Positions 1 to 8,457 are shown, counted from the stretch's first letter. The stretch: 64,000 bases of DNA from Streptomyces sp. 846.5 (GCF_004365705.1 NZ_SOBN01000001.1:620001-684000); one strand, 5' to 3'. Translations and numbers: made by a program. The notes: a model not told the origin generated them from the sequence alone.

Positions 1-385
1 GTTCGGCACCGGCTCCTCCCGCGAGCACGCGGTGTGGGCGCTGCTCGACAGCGGCTTCCGGGCGGTGATCTCCTCCCGGTTCGCCGACATCTTCCGTGGC
101 AACTCGTTGAAGAACGGTCTGCTGACGATCCAGCTCGACCAGGGCACCGTGGAGGCGCTCTGGCGACGGGCCGAGGAGTTCCCCGCCGAGGCCGTCACGA
201 TCGACCTGGAGGCCCTGGAGGTACGGGCGGGCGACCTCCGGGTCGGCTTCGAACTCGACCCCTACCACCGGATGCGGCTGCTCGAAGGGCTCGACGAGGT
301 GGACGCCACGCTACGGCACGAGGCCGCGGTCAGCGCCTACGAGGCAGGCCGCCCGGCCTGGATGCCCACGGTCGCGGCCGTCTGA
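1..385 (+). CDS. leuD: 3-isopropylmalate dehydratase small subunit-like protein, 5' end missing
   Basis: The open frame enters from base 2, so the N-terminus lies before the window. The visible 127 residues begin with the LeuD signature GSSREHAVWAL and continue with GFRAVISSRFADIFRGNSLKNG, the swivel region of the aconitase family small subunit that positions substrate over the iron-sulfur cluster of LeuC. LeuC/LeuD isomerise 2-alkylmalate to 3-alkylmalate. A MFS gene starts 33 bases downstream, followed by a biosynthetic cluster. The protein is therefore either the housekeeping leucine enzyme at a cluster edge or a dedicated copy for alpha-keto-acid chain extension. The family call is secure; the role is inferred from context. 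The large subunit would be expected just upstream, outside the window. Confidence 0.85.
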   Translation, partial: FGTGSSREHAVWALLDSGFRAVISSRFADIFRGNSLKNGLLTIQLDQGTVEALWRRAEEFPAEAVTIDLEALEVRAGDLRVGFELDPYHRMRLLEGLDEVDATLRHEAAVSAYEAGRPAWMPTVAAV

Positions 386-418
386 GCCATCCGCCACCCA
401 CTCGGAACGGAGGACCCG

Positions 419-1651
419 ATGTCCAGCGCCGTACGGAGATTCACCGCGTACCGAATCCTGTCCCGGAGCTACTTCCACCTGACGATCCTCTTCGTCTTCT
501 TCTACGACCGGGGGCTGTCCCTGCCCGGCGTCGAGGCCGTCCTCGCGGTCTACGGGGCCACCCTGGCACTGGCCGGGCCCGTGGTCCGGCCCGTCGCCGC
601 ACGGCTCAGTCTCACCGCCGCGGTCTCCCTCGGCGAGGTGCTCAAGGCCGTCGGACTGCTGCTCCTCGCCGCTCCCGGCGGCATACCGGTGGCCGTGGTC
701 GCCCAGGTGGTCGCGGCACTCGGCTTCTCCCTGGCCAGCGGCACCGACTCGGCGCTGCTCGCCGAGATCTGCCGCCGCGACGGCGAGGACGCACGCGCCT
801 GGGAGAGCCGCAGCGGCTCGCTCACCTTCATCGCGGCCCTGGTCGCCGGGGTCGCGGGCGCCGTCCTCTACCAGGCGAGCCACAACGGCCCGTTCGTGCT
901 CTCCGCGGTCATGTCGGCGCTGGCCGCCGCCATGGCCGTGAGCGCCGGCCGCGGCCTGGACCGCGGCTCCGCCTCGGCGGCGCCGCGTCCCGCCGGCGCG
1001 GCCCCGGCCGCCGACGGCCGGGCCGGAGGCAATCCGCACGCCGGAGCGCTGCGCCGCTGGGCCGCCTTCTACACCATCGTCCGCGGCTTCGTCCTGGCCC
1101 TCTTCATCGGCTTCCTGCCCTACCTGCTGTACGTCCGGCTGCACGCCGCGCTCCCGGTCTTCGGGCTGATCCTCGGCTCGTACACACTCAGCGGCTACTT
1201 CAGCGCCCGCTACGCCAAGCTCCTGACCGAGCGGGTCGGCGCCAGGGGGACGGCTCTCGCCGCCATCGTGCTGACCGGTGCCGGGCTGCTGATCCTGCTC
1301 TGGCAGGAGAACGTCGCCGGCGCGGCCGTCGCCACCGTGGCCCTCGGCCTCGGCGTCGGCGGGGTACGGCCGATGGTGGTGGGCGCGGTGAACGACATCC
1401 TGGCCGATCGCCCGGCCACCGAGCGGGCGGCGGCGCTGCGCGCCAACGAGGCCAGGTTCGCTGCCTTCAACACCGTGCTGATCCTGCTGGCCGGGCTGGC
1501 CCTGGACCGGATCCCCTTCTCCCATCTGCTCGCCGGGCTCGCCCTGGGCTACCTGCTGGTGGCCGGTCTGGTCCTGGCGACGCTGCCGCGCGGCAACGAC
1601 GCGGCGGCAGAACCGGCGGCCGCGCCCGCTCCGGCAGCCACAGCACGCTGA
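419..1651 (+). CDS. MFS transporter (probable cluster exporter)
   Basis: A 410-residue, strongly hydrophobic protein with about 12 predicted membrane segments in two halves, split by an Ala/Pro-rich cytoplasmic loop at roughly residues 180-205. It starts at an ATG 7 bases after a GGAGG-like site. Position between leuD-like and biosynthetic genes suggests export of, or self-protection against, the cluster product. There is no motif that fixes the substrate. The C-terminus is an Ala/Pro tail ([13 protein letters not shown]). Confidence 0.75.
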   Translation: MSSAVRRFTAYRILSRSYFHLTILFVFFYDRGLSLPGVEAVLAVYGATLALAGPVVRPVAARLSLTAAVSLGEVLKAVGLLLLAAPGGIPVAVVAQVVAALGFSLASGTDSALLAEICRRDGEDARAWESRSGSLTFIAALVAGVAGAVLYQASHNGPFVLSAVMSALAAAMAVSAGRGLDRGSASAAPRPAGAAPAADGRAGGNPHAGALRRWAAFYTIVRGFVLALFIGFLPYLLYVRLHAALPVFGLILGSYTLSGYFSARYAKLLTERVGARGTALAAIVLTGAGLLILLWQENVAGAAVATVALGLGVGGVRPMVVGAVNDILADRPATERAAALRANEARFAAFNTVLILLAGLALDRIPFSHLLAGLALGYLLVAGLVLATLPRGNDAAAEPAAAPAPAATAR

Positions 1652-1726
1652 CCCTCCGGCCCGCCCTCCCCCACTGACCATCGCCCCAGTAGTCGACACC
1701 ACATCTCCACCGAAAGGCACACCATC

Positions 1727-2149
1727 ATGGCCGACATCCGCCAGCGCGCCGCCATCACCAACTCCCTGGCCCAGAAGATCCTGGCCGCCGCGCTCAAGGC
1801 CGCGGAGGAACTGGGCATCCCCTCCGCCGTGGCCGTGGCCGACGAGTCCGGGCACCTCAACGCCTTCGCCCGGATGGACGGAGCGCCCCTGCTCGCCATC
1901 GACATCGCCCAGGACAAGGCCTACACGGCCGCGGGCTTCGGCCTAGCCACCGACGCCTGGCACGAGTTCATCAAGGACGACGCGCCCCTGGCCGCCGGCG
2001 CCCCGACCGGCATCCGCCGGCTGATCGTCTTCGGCGGCGGCCTCCCCATCACGGTGGACGGCCAGCTCGTCGGCGGCATCGGCGTCTGCGGAGGCCACTG
2101 GTCCGACGACATCAAGATCGCTCAGGCCGGGCTCGCCGTCCTCGACTGA
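1727..2149 (+). CDS. GlcG/HbpS family protein
   Basis: 140 residues, the usual length of the HbpS/GlcG (DUF336) family, which includes the haem-binding HbpS of Streptomyces and many proteins encoded next to oxidoreductases. Typical pieces are ITNSLAQKILAAALKAAEELG at the N-terminus, AVADESGHLNAFARMDGA in the middle and the glycine-rich GGGLPITVDGQLVGGIGVCGG at the C-terminus. There is no signal peptide, unlike secreted HbpS. It lies between the exporter and the ACP gene, so a cofactor-binding or accessory role in the pathway is possible. Biochemical function in this family is poorly defined. Confidence 0.7.
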   Translation: MADIRQRAAITNSLAQKILAAALKAAEELGIPSAVAVADESGHLNAFARMDGAPLLAIDIAQDKAYTAAGFGLATDAWHEFIKDDAPLAAGAPTGIRRLIVFGGGLPITVDGQLVGGIGVCGGHWSDDIKIAQAGLAVLD

Positions 2150-2264
2150 ACCGCACGGGGCGAGCCCTGTGCACGGGACCGGATCCGCCGGCCCTCCCGG
2201 GCCGACGGATCCGCGTCCCCCTTCCCCGCACCCCACTTCCGACAGCCGAAGGAAACCGATCGAC

Positions 2265-2561
2265 ATGACAGTCGCCGCGAACGACACCACCAGCGAAGCC
2301 ATCAGCGCCCACCTGAAGACCTTCATCGTGGACGCGCTCTTCATCGACATCGATCCCGCGGCCATCGCGGACGACTCGCTCCTCGGCACCGAGATCGGCG
2401 TCGACTCGCTCGGCTTCGCCGAGCTCATGGCCCATCTGGAGGACGAGTACGCGATCACCGTCTCGGACGGCGAGTTCCTGCCCGAGAACTTCGCCACCGT
2501 CGAGCGCATCGTGCAGCTCGTCCGCAGCAAGCTCTCCGGCTCCGCGCCGAAGGCCGGCTGA
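2265..2561 (+). CDS. Acyl carrier protein
   Basis: 98 residues when started at the ATG at 2265, which has a GAAGGA site 11 bases upstream; an in-frame ATG at 2169 would add 32 low-complexity residues and is unlikely. The phosphopantetheine attachment motif GVDSLGFAEL is present, with the modified serine at about residue 48, in a four-helix carrier protein of normal length. It is a free-standing carrier and would hold the growing acyl chain for the ketosynthase and reductases encoded directly downstream. The C-terminal tail SGSAPKAG is disordered-looking. Confidence 0.9.
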   Translation: MTVAANDTTSEAISAHLKTFIVDALFIDIDPAAIADDSLLGTEIGVDSLGFAELMAHLEDEYAITVSDGEFLPENFATVERIVQLVRSKLSGSAPKAG

Positions 2562-2587
2562 CACCACTTCAGCAGGGGGAGCAACGC

Positions 2588-3028
2588 ATGATCGTCAATC
2601 TGGAGCACTCGGTCCTCGACGCCGAGGTGGACGAGTTCGACGTGGTCCACTTCTCCAACTACGTCCGCTGGTACGGCGCGGCGCTCAAGGAGTTCCTCGC
2701 CCGCTACAGCGAGCCCGCCGGATTCTTCGGGGACGGTGTGGAGGTCCGGGTCGCAAGGGTTCGCGCCTCCTACAGCAACTCCGCCCGACGCGACGACGTC
2801 GTGTCGGTCTCCATCCGCCGGGTGGAGAACCTCGGCCGCTCCCTGCGGCTGTACTTCAGGGCCGAGGCCAGCGGCGAATTGCTGGCCCGGGCCGAGCTGA
2901 ACCTGGTGTTCGTCCGCACCGACCCGTACGGCCTGGTGCGGGTACCGGCGGCGCTGGCCGCCCGGCTCGCCTCCGACCAGGCCGAGAAGACCGCCGCCGA
3001 ACAGCCGACGGTCGGGAGCGCGGCATGA
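2588..3028 (+). CDS. Hotdog-fold acyl-CoA/ACP thioesterase-like protein
   Basis: 146 residues with the 4-hydroxybenzoyl-CoA thioesterase type N-terminus: FDVVHFSNYVRWYGAALKEFL corresponds to the family pattern around the active-site helix. The C-terminal strand ends in FVRTDPYGLVRVPAAL, as in FadM/YbgC-type enzymes. The usual catalytic Asp of YbgC (in the DxxGHVxN pattern) is not obvious; V/H occupies the region. The stop overlaps the ketosynthase ATG by 4 bases, so the two are translationally coupled. Likely roles are release of the acyl chain from the ACP or editing. Family moderately certain, catalysis untested. Confidence 0.7.
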   Translation: MIVNLEHSVLDAEVDEFDVVHFSNYVRWYGAALKEFLARYSEPAGFFGDGVEVRVARVRASYSNSARRDDVVSVSIRRVENLGRSLRLYFRAEASGELLARAELNLVFVRTDPYGLVRVPAALAARLASDQAEKTAAEQPTVGSAA

Positions 3029-4179
3029 ACGCCGCGACCGGGCCCCGGGTCGCCGTTGCGGCCGCGGGCGCGGTGACCTGCCTGGGCGGATCCGTCGAGG
3101 CGACCTGGGAGGGACTGCTCGCAGGCCGCAGCGGCCTCGGACCGGTAGGCCTCTTCCCGGTCGAGGGGATCCGCAGCGCCATCGGCGGCGTCGTCGACGG
3201 GCTCCCCGGCCTGCGCGGCGGGGAGCGGCTCGCCCGGCTCGCGGTGCAGGCGCTCCGGCCCGCCCTGGCACGGGCCGAACAGCAGGGCCTGACCCGTGAC
3301 CAGCTGCGCGACGCCTGGATCGTGCTGGGCGTGAGCCTCGGGGACATCTTCGAACAGGGCGGCCCCGACGTGGAGCTCGACCACTTCTGGGAGGACGTCG
3401 CCCTGGAGCTGGGCCTGACCGGTCCGGTCGTCCCGTTGAGCTCGGCCTGTTCCTCGGGGACGGACGCCGTGGCCTACGGGGCGGAACTGATCGTGACCGG
3501 AATCGCCGACGTGGTGCTGGCCGTGGGCCTGGACTCACTGGAGCCCAACAAGTTCTCCGGCCACGCGGGACTGAAGACCATGTCCCCGGACCGCTGCCGC
3601 CCCTATGACGCGGAGTCCGACGGCACCACGCTCGCCGAGGCCGCCTGCTGCCTGGTGCTGGCCGGCGAGGGCCTGGTGGCCGGTGCCGGTCGGCCGCTCG
3701 GCTGGGTCAGGGGGTGGGCGGCGAGCACCGACGTGGACTCGCTGACCTCGCCCGACATGTCGGGCCGCAATGCCTCCCGCATGATCGGCGAGGCGCTGGC
3801 GATGGCCGGCGGCAGCGTCGGCCAGGTCGGATACCTCAACGGCCACGGGTCCGGAACGCCCGTCAACGACGAGATGGAGGCGGCCGTGTACCGGGCCGCC
3901 TTCCCCGCCGGCGACGTCCCGGTCTCGGCCACGAAGGGCGCCCTGGGCCACACCCTCGGCGCCACCGGCACGGTCGAGGCGCTGGCGACCCTGCTCGCCC
4001 TGCGCGACCGGACCGTTCCGCCGACCGCCGGGCTGCGCGGCACCCATCCGCGCTGGGACGGCATCCCGGTGGTGATCGACCGTCAGCTGGCGCTGGACGA
4101 ACGGCCCCTGGGCGTCAGCGTCACCTACGGCTTCGGCGGGGCCAACTCCTGCCTGGTGCTGAGCGGCGGTGCCCGATGA
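3025..4179 (+). CDS. Beta-ketoacyl-ACP synthase (FabF-like, type II)
   Basis: 384 residues, a little shorter than FabF (about 410). The condensing triad is visible: Cys142 in SSACSSG, His274 in LNGHGSGTP (normally NAHGTSTP) and His309 in KGALGHTLGATG with the partner Lys304. The end motif GFGGANSCLVL is typical. It would extend the ACP-bound chain by decarboxylative condensation. The sequence around the second motif is unusual (GSGTPVND), arguing for a specialised rather than housekeeping enzyme. Start and stop both overlap neighbours (ATGA), placing it in one operon with the thioesterase and the reductase. A second, Cys-less KS-like protein is encoded at 7693-8457. Confidence 0.88.
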   Translation: MNAATGPRVAVAAAGAVTCLGGSVEATWEGLLAGRSGLGPVGLFPVEGIRSAIGGVVDGLPGLRGGERLARLAVQALRPALARAEQQGLTRDQLRDAWIVLGVSLGDIFEQGGPDVELDHFWEDVALELGLTGPVVPLSSACSSGTDAVAYGAELIVTGIADVVLAVGLDSLEPNKFSGHAGLKTMSPDRCRPYDAESDGTTLAEAACCLVLAGEGLVAGAGRPLGWVRGWAASTDVDSLTSPDMSGRNASRMIGEALAMAGGSVGQVGYLNGHGSGTPVNDEMEAAVYRAAFPAGDVPVSATKGALGHTLGATGTVEALATLLALRDRTVPPTAGLRGTHPRWDGIPVVIDRQLALDERPLGVSVTYGFGGANSCLVLSGGAR

Positions 4180-5252
4180 CCCGCACCGCCGTGATAACCG
4201 GCGCCGGCGGGCTGGTCGGCTCCGAACTCACCGCGGCCCTGCTGCCGCACTTCGACCGGGTGCTCGCGCTGACCCGGGGCGAACCGGACCTGCCCGCGCT
4301 GCGGGCCGCCGTCGCCTCGGCCCGGCCGACCACCGATTCCGGGGAGCTCCGCCTGGAACGGCTGGACGCATTACGGGCCGACGCGCTCACCGAGGGGAGT
4401 CTCGCCGCGCACGGCGCCGACACGGTGGCCCAGGTCTGGAACGTCGCGGCCGAGCTCTCCTACGACAGCCGGCGGCTGCGCGAGACGGTGGACGCCAACA
4501 CGGCGGCGCCGCTGCGGCTGCTGGAGCTCTGCCATCCGAAGGAACGTTTCTTCCAGGTGTCGACGGTCGGCGTCACCGGCCCCGGACAGCGCGGACTGCG
4601 ACGGGTCGTCAGAGAGGAACCGCTCTGGGAGATCGACGCGGTGAACCCCTATGTCGCCTCCAAGCTCTTCGCCGAACACCTGCTGAAGGCCCGGGGGGAG
4701 CAGCTCGGGCACCCGGTCAGCTGCCTGCGGATCGGATCGGTCCTCGGGCCGAGGAACCGGGCGACCGGGCGCCGCAACAAGGCCGGCTACTTCACCCTCG
4801 CCGAGATGGCCACCCGTGCCCTGCGCACCGGGCGGCCGCTCTCGCTCGACATCGACCCGGACGGCACCCCGCCGCTGGCCCATGTCGAGGAACTGGCCGA
4901 GGCCTGCGCGGAGCTCGCCCGGCGAGCGGCCGCCGGCGCCGCCGTCCACACCCACTACCACCTCGGCGACCAGCAGCTCAGCAATCTTCGGGCGGTCGAG
5001 GCCGTCAACGCCGAACTGGGACAGGAGGTCCTGCGGATCGGCGCTCCGGTCACCGCCCTGGACCGGGCCCACGCCACCGTCAACGGCGACAACCTCGCGT
5101 TCATGGACTGCGCGTTCCGCTTCGACCGCACCGTGCTGGAGTCCCATCTGCCCGCTGCCGCCGCACCGCGTGTCGACGCGCCGTCCTACGCCGGCTTCCT
5201 GGCCCGCGAGATGCGCGCCGGGAGCGTCCGAAGCCCGAGGAGGGCGGTATGA
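4176..5252 (+). CDS. Extended short-chain dehydrogenase / NAD-dependent epimerase-type reductase
   Basis: 358 residues. The N-terminal Rossmann motif TGAGGLVG and the YVASKLFAEHLL segment (the YxxxK catalytic pair) identify an extended SDR of the thioester-reductase/sterol-dehydrogenase type. RIGSVLGPRNRATGRRNKAG and the C-terminal part resemble the terminal reductase domains that release thioester-bound acyl chains, but a simple epimerase or ketoreductase role is equally compatible. ATG overlaps the ketosynthase stop; the stop overlaps the next ATG. The tail after about residue 340 is basic and probably disordered. Confidence 0.75.
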   Translation: MTRTAVITGAGGLVGSELTAALLPHFDRVLALTRGEPDLPALRAAVASARPTTDSGELRLERLDALRADALTEGSLAAHGADTVAQVWNVAAELSYDSRRLRETVDANTAAPLRLLELCHPKERFFQVSTVGVTGPGQRGLRRVVREEPLWEIDAVNPYVASKLFAEHLLKARGEQLGHPVSCLRIGSVLGPRNRATGRRNKAGYFTLAEMATRALRTGRPLSLDIDPDGTPPLAHVEELAEACAELARRAAAGAAVHTHYHLGDQQLSNLRAVEAVNAELGQEVLRIGAPVTALDRAHATVNGDNLAFMDCAFRFDRTVLESHLPAAAAPRVDAPSYAGFLAREMRAGSVRSPRRAV

Positions 5253-5653
5253 GCAGCCCGTACACGGAGACGGCGGCACCCTGTGTGCTCGGCGCTCCCC
5301 TGACGCTGGAACCGGTGCCCGACGGGACCGGCGGCTGCTCGGCCGAGCTGGAGCTCGACCCCGGCTGGCCGATCTTCGCCGAGCACTTCCCCGGCAGGCC
5401 GATGCTGCCCGGATCGCTCACCGCCCAGCTGATGGCCACCGTGGCGGCGGCCGTGCCCGGGGCGGAGCCGGGACCACGGCCCGCCTCGCTGCGCGGGGTC
5501 CGGTTCCAGGCTCCACTGGTGCCGCCCGCCCGGATCCGGGTGACCGCGGCACCGGACCCGGCCGACGGGGACACCGTGCGGTGCCTCGTCCTGCTGCTCG
5601 GACCCGCCGGGGACACCGTCGCGGCTCGTGGGGAGGTGGTCCGGCATGGCTGA
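5249..5653 (+). CDS. FabZ/FabA-type hotdog protein with altered active site
   Basis: 134 residues. IFAEHFPGRPMLPGSLTAQ matches the dehydratase helix of FabZ (HFPGRPxxPGVLxxE): His46 is kept, but the catalytic acid is replaced by Gln60. Downstream strands (VRFQAPLVPPARIRV) fit the hotdog fold. In FabZ the Glu (Asp in FabA) is needed for dehydration, so this copy may be slow, use another residue, act in a heteromeric dehydratase, or serve a binding role. Another hotdog-like protein is encoded at 7298-7684 and could be its partner. Starts on an ATGA overlap. Confidence 0.75.
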   Translation: MSSPYTETAAPCVLGAPLTLEPVPDGTGGCSAELELDPGWPIFAEHFPGRPMLPGSLTAQLMATVAAAVPGAEPGPRPASLRGVRFQAPLVPPARIRVTAAPDPADGDTVRCLVLLLGPAGDTVAARGEVVRHG

Positions 5654-6416
5654 GCCGACCGCTGCCGGTCCGCCGGCATCCGACGCTCCCGGGGCACGCC
5701 CGGTCGCCATCGTCACCGGCGGCGCCCGCGGCATCGGCCGCGCCGTCGTCGAGCAGCTGGTGGGAGCCGGATTCGACGTCGAGTTCACCTATCTGACGTC
5801 GAGTGATCCGGCCGAGAAGCTGGTCGCGGCGATGGGCGGAAGGGCCCGCGCCTCCCGGGTGGACGGACGCGACCCCGACCAGGTCGCCCGGTTCGTCACG
5901 GACGTGGCCGCACGCGGCCGGCTCCAGGCGCTGGTCAACAACCAGGGCCTGACCGTGGACCGGCTGGTCTCCAAGGTGACCTGGACCGATCTGGAGGATC
6001 TGCTCGACTCCAACGTCGGCAGCGCGGTGACCTTCACCCACGCCGTCCTTCCGCACCTGATGCGCGGACGCCGGGGCGACGTGGTCTTCGTCTCCTCCCA
6101 GGCCCGGCGCAACGCCCGGGTCGGCAACACCATGTACGGGGTCTCCAAGGCGGCCCTCACCCGCTACGCCGCCAACCTCGCCCTGGAGGGCGCCAGGTTC
6201 AACGTGCTGGCCAACGTGGTGGAACCCGGCTTCGTGGAGACCGATCTGACCCGAAGCGTCCTGGAGGGCGCGGCCCGGCAGAAGTACCTGCTGGAGATCC
6301 CGCTGCGCCGGCTCACCCGGCCGCGGGACGTCGCCGAGGTGGTCGCGGCTCTGCTGCTGCGCCGCCCGTCCCTGGTCGGCGCCGTGATCCCGGTCGCCGG
6401 AGGGGCCCAGCTGTGA
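5646..6416 (+). CDS. FabG-like 3-oxoacyl-ACP reductase
   Basis: 256 residues from the ATG at 5646, which overlaps the previous gene by 8 bases; the upstream ATG at 5628 lies deeper inside it. TGGARGIG (residues 24-31) binds the dinucleotide. The catalytic set is Ser150/151, Tyr164 and Lys168 (YGVSK). The usual NNAG motif is NNQG. The C-terminus VAALLLRRPSLVGAVIPVAGGAQL is the typical FabG end. The predicted role is reduction of the beta-keto group formed by the ketosynthase upstream. Confidence 0.85.
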   Translation: MAEPTAAGPPASDAPGARPVAIVTGGARGIGRAVVEQLVGAGFDVEFTYLTSSDPAEKLVAAMGGRARASRVDGRDPDQVARFVTDVAARGRLQALVNNQGLTVDRLVSKVTWTDLEDLLDSNVGSAVTFTHAVLPHLMRGRRGDVVFVSSQARRNARVGNTMYGVSKAALTRYAANLALEGARFNVLANVVEPGFVETDLTRSVLEGAARQKYLLEIPLRRLTRPRDVAEVVAALLLRRPSLVGAVIPVAGGAQL

Positions 6417-6453
6417 GCATCCGACCGCGCTCGTCCGACGAGGGGAAGCAGAG

Positions 6454-7305
6454 ATGACCACCGCAGAACAGACCGCGGCCGTCCGGTCGACCGGACTGCT
6501 CGCGGGCCGCCGCGGGCTGGTGCTCGGTGTGGTGAACCAGCGCTCCATCGCCTGGGGAATCGCCGAGCGACTGGCCGCGGAGGGCGCCGAACTGGGGTTC
6601 ACCTACCGGAGCAGATCGGCCGGGCTGTGGCTGGAACGGGCCACGCCCCGGCTCGGCGGCGCCTCCTGGCTCGGCCGCTGCGACGTCACAGACGACGCCG
6701 AACTGGCCGGACTCGGAACCGACTTCGCCCGCAGCGCGCCGGCCGGCGCGGACTCCGCCCCGACGATCGACTTCATTGTGCACGCCGTCGCCCACGGCGA
6801 CCGGGAGGAGCTCGCCGGCGGGCTGGCCGCGACCAGCCGCAAGGGGTTCACCGAGTGCATGGAGTCCTCGGTGTACTCGCTGATCGGGGTCGTCCAGGCG
6901 CTGCGCCCGCATCTGTCGGAGCGGGCGAGCATCCTCACCCTCTCCTACCTCGGATCCGAGCGGGTGTGCCACGGCTACAACGTGCTGGGGGTGGCGAAGG
7001 CCGCGCTGGAGTCCTCGGCACGCTACCTGGCCGCCGAACTCGGTCCGCACGGAACCAGGGTGAACGTCCTGTCGGCCGGGCCGATGCGGACCCTGGCCAC
7101 CTTCGGCCTGCCCAACTTCTCGGCGTCGCTGGCCCAGCGCGCGGAACGGAGTCCACTGGGACGGTCCATCACCACGGCGGACGTCGCCGGAACCGCGCTG
7201 TACCTGCTGAGCGACCTGTCGTCGGGCGTGACCGGGGAGACCGTGTACGTCGACGCGGGCTACCACATCATGGGCACCTGGCCGGGTGATCCCGGCGATG
7301 AGTGA
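6454..7305 (+). CDS. Enoyl-ACP reductase, FabI-like
   Basis: 283 residues. GLVLGVVNQRSIAWGIAERL is the atypical FabI dinucleotide-binding region, and the active-site Tyr-x6-Lys is present as YNVLGVAK (Tyr175, Lys182), with the second conserved Tyr165 in SYLGSER. The substrate loop SAGPMRTLATFGLPNF and the end VTGETVYVDAGYHIMG also match FabI. It would saturate the alpha-beta double bond, so the assembly line can make reduced chains, unlike aryl-polyene or cinnamoyl systems. RBS AGGGGAAG precedes the ATG. It might also give tolerance to a FabI-directed product, a less favoured reading. Confidence 0.85.
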   Translation: MTTAEQTAAVRSTGLLAGRRGLVLGVVNQRSIAWGIAERLAAEGAELGFTYRSRSAGLWLERATPRLGGASWLGRCDVTDDAELAGLGTDFARSAPAGADSAPTIDFIVHAVAHGDREELAGGLAATSRKGFTECMESSVYSLIGVVQALRPHLSERASILTLSYLGSERVCHGYNVLGVAKAALESSARYLAAELGPHGTRVNVLSAGPMRTLATFGLPNFSASLAQRAERSPLGRSITTADVAGTALYLLSDLSSGVTGETVYVDAGYHIMGTWPGDPGDE

Positions 7306-7684
7306 ACGCGACGATCCGGGGACCGGCTGGTTCCTGGGGCTGTGCGGTCCGCTCGCACTGGGGGCGGACGGCGACGGCACCGCGTCGGCACCGTACCTCC
7401 CGCCGCCGGGCTGTCCGGCGGACGCCGGAGCGGCGCTGGCCCTGGAGGCCCTGCACCAGATCGCCTGCCGACTGGCCGCCGCCGAGCGCGGGGTGGACCG
7501 CTGCGTGCCCGCCCGGCTGGTGGAGTACCGCCCGGCCGCTACCGCCGCCGATGCCGGTGCTGCGGTGGCCGGGGTGCTCCGGGCCAGGGTCCTGCGGTCC
7601 GGGCGCCTCTCGACGGTGGAGGCCTCGCTCGATTTCGGCCCCACGACCGCCCACGCAACCCTCTGCACCCAGGAAGTGAGGTGA
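7298..7684 (+). CDS. Small hotdog-like protein of the cluster (hypothetical)
   Basis: 128 residues from the ATG at 7298, overlapping the FabI-like gene by 8 bases. There is no strong motif. The C-terminal half (VLRARVLRSGRLSTVEASL, then AHATLCTQ) has the strand pattern of PaaI/FabA hotdog proteins (ARVxRSGR..xxVEV...AxAT), so I place it tentatively in that fold. The N-terminal part is Ala/Gly/Pro-rich and lacks an HFPG-type active-site motif. Its position between the enoyl reductase and the KS-like gene suggests an accessory dehydratase subunit or thioesterase. The function is not established. Confidence 0.5.
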   Translation: MSERDDPGTGWFLGLCGPLALGADGDGTASAPYLPPPGCPADAGAALALEALHQIACRLAAAERGVDRCVPARLVEYRPAATAADAGAAVAGVLRARVLRSGRLSTVEASLDFGPTTAHATLCTQEVR

Positions 7685-7692
7685 AGGTGACC

Positions 7693-8457
7693 ATGAGCGC
7701 ACTCGTCTTCAGCGGCGTGCCCGGCGTCTACCGGCTGGACCGGATCGCGGTGCTCGCCACCCCGGGCCGGTCGGACGCGGTACGCGCCATCGTGCCGGGA
7801 ACCCCGGTCACCGAGGTGCCGACGGCCACGCTCCGGGCCCGGCTCGACCCGGCGTCACGTCTGGCCGAGCTGGCGGCGGCCGCGCTCACCGCGGAGCACC
7901 CGCTCACCGGCGATCCCGGCCGGCGGGGGGTCTTCGTCGCCTCCCGCCGCGGGAACCAGGAGTCGGTCCGGCGTTTCGCCGGCTCGCTGTCGAGCGGCAG
8001 GCGAAGCCCCGTCACCTTCTCGGTGGCCGGGTACAACATCGTCGCGCAGAGCGTGGCCAGGGCGCTGCCCGCGAACGGACCCTCGGTGGTGCTGGCCGGC
8101 CGGCGGGCGAGCCTGGACGGCGCGCTGCTGCTCGGTGCGCTGCGGCTGTACTCCCGGGCGATCGACACCGCCGTGGTGGGCGTGTGCAGCTGGGAGCCGG
8201 GCGGCGACGGCGTGCTGAGCGGGGAGGGTGTGAGCGTGATGGTCACCCTGGTCCGGGCGGCCGCCCTGCCGGAAGCCGAGGAACCGCAACGGATCGACCC
8301 ACGGGCCTCCTTCGCCGCCGTCCCGGCCGGGCCGCCCGAACGGGCCGGGCTCTCCTCCGAGGACGCCGCCGCGCTGCGACGGATCCGCTCCGCCTCGAGC
8401 AATGCCGCCCCGAGCAATGCCGCCCCGGGCCGAACCGTGCTGACCGGTGTGCGATGA
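7693..8457 (+). CDS. Ketosynthase N-terminal-half protein without catalytic Cys
   Basis: 254 residues from the ATG at 7693 (strong AGGTGAAGG site; in-frame GTGs at 7681 and 7687 are alternatives). RGVFVASRRGNQESVRRF and the segment ending SVVLAGRRASLDGALLLGAL follow the N-terminal lobe of beta-ketoacyl synthases, where a normal enzyme reads TACSSSLxAL; here the Cys position is Arg. There is no C-terminal lobe with the two histidines. It resembles the stand-alone KS N-terminal-domain proteins of aryl-polyene-type clusters and, loosely, chain-length factors. A structural partner of the KS at 3025-4179 is plausible. The C-terminus carries a duplicated SNAAP peptide. Confidence 0.6.
   Translation: MSALVFSGVPGVYRLDRIAVLATPGRSDAVRAIVPGTPVTEVPTATLRARLDPASRLAELAAAALTAEHPLTGDPGRRGVFVASRRGNQESVRRFAGSLSSGRRSPVTFSVAGYNIVAQSVARALPANGPSVVLAGRRASLDGALLLGALRLYSRAIDTAVVGVCSWEPGGDGVLSGEGVSVMVTLVRAAALPEAEEPQRIDPRASFAAVPAGPPERAGLSSEDAAALRRIRSASSNAAPSNAAPGRTVLTGVR
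8398..8427 (+). repeat. 15-bp tandem duplication inside the KS-like gene
   Basis: AGCAATGCCGCCCCG occurs twice without a gap (8398-8412, 8413-8427) and encodes SNAAPSNAAP near the C-terminus of the KS-like protein. It is in frame and probably a recent slippage event in a disordered tail. Confidence 0.9.

Noticed and set aside
34-1677. Long overlapping open frame antiparallel or out of frame with the MFS gene
   Set aside because: Arg/Gly/Pro-rich composition typical of an out-of-frame reading of GC-rich coding DNA; the MFS frame has RBS, membrane helices and normal codon positions.
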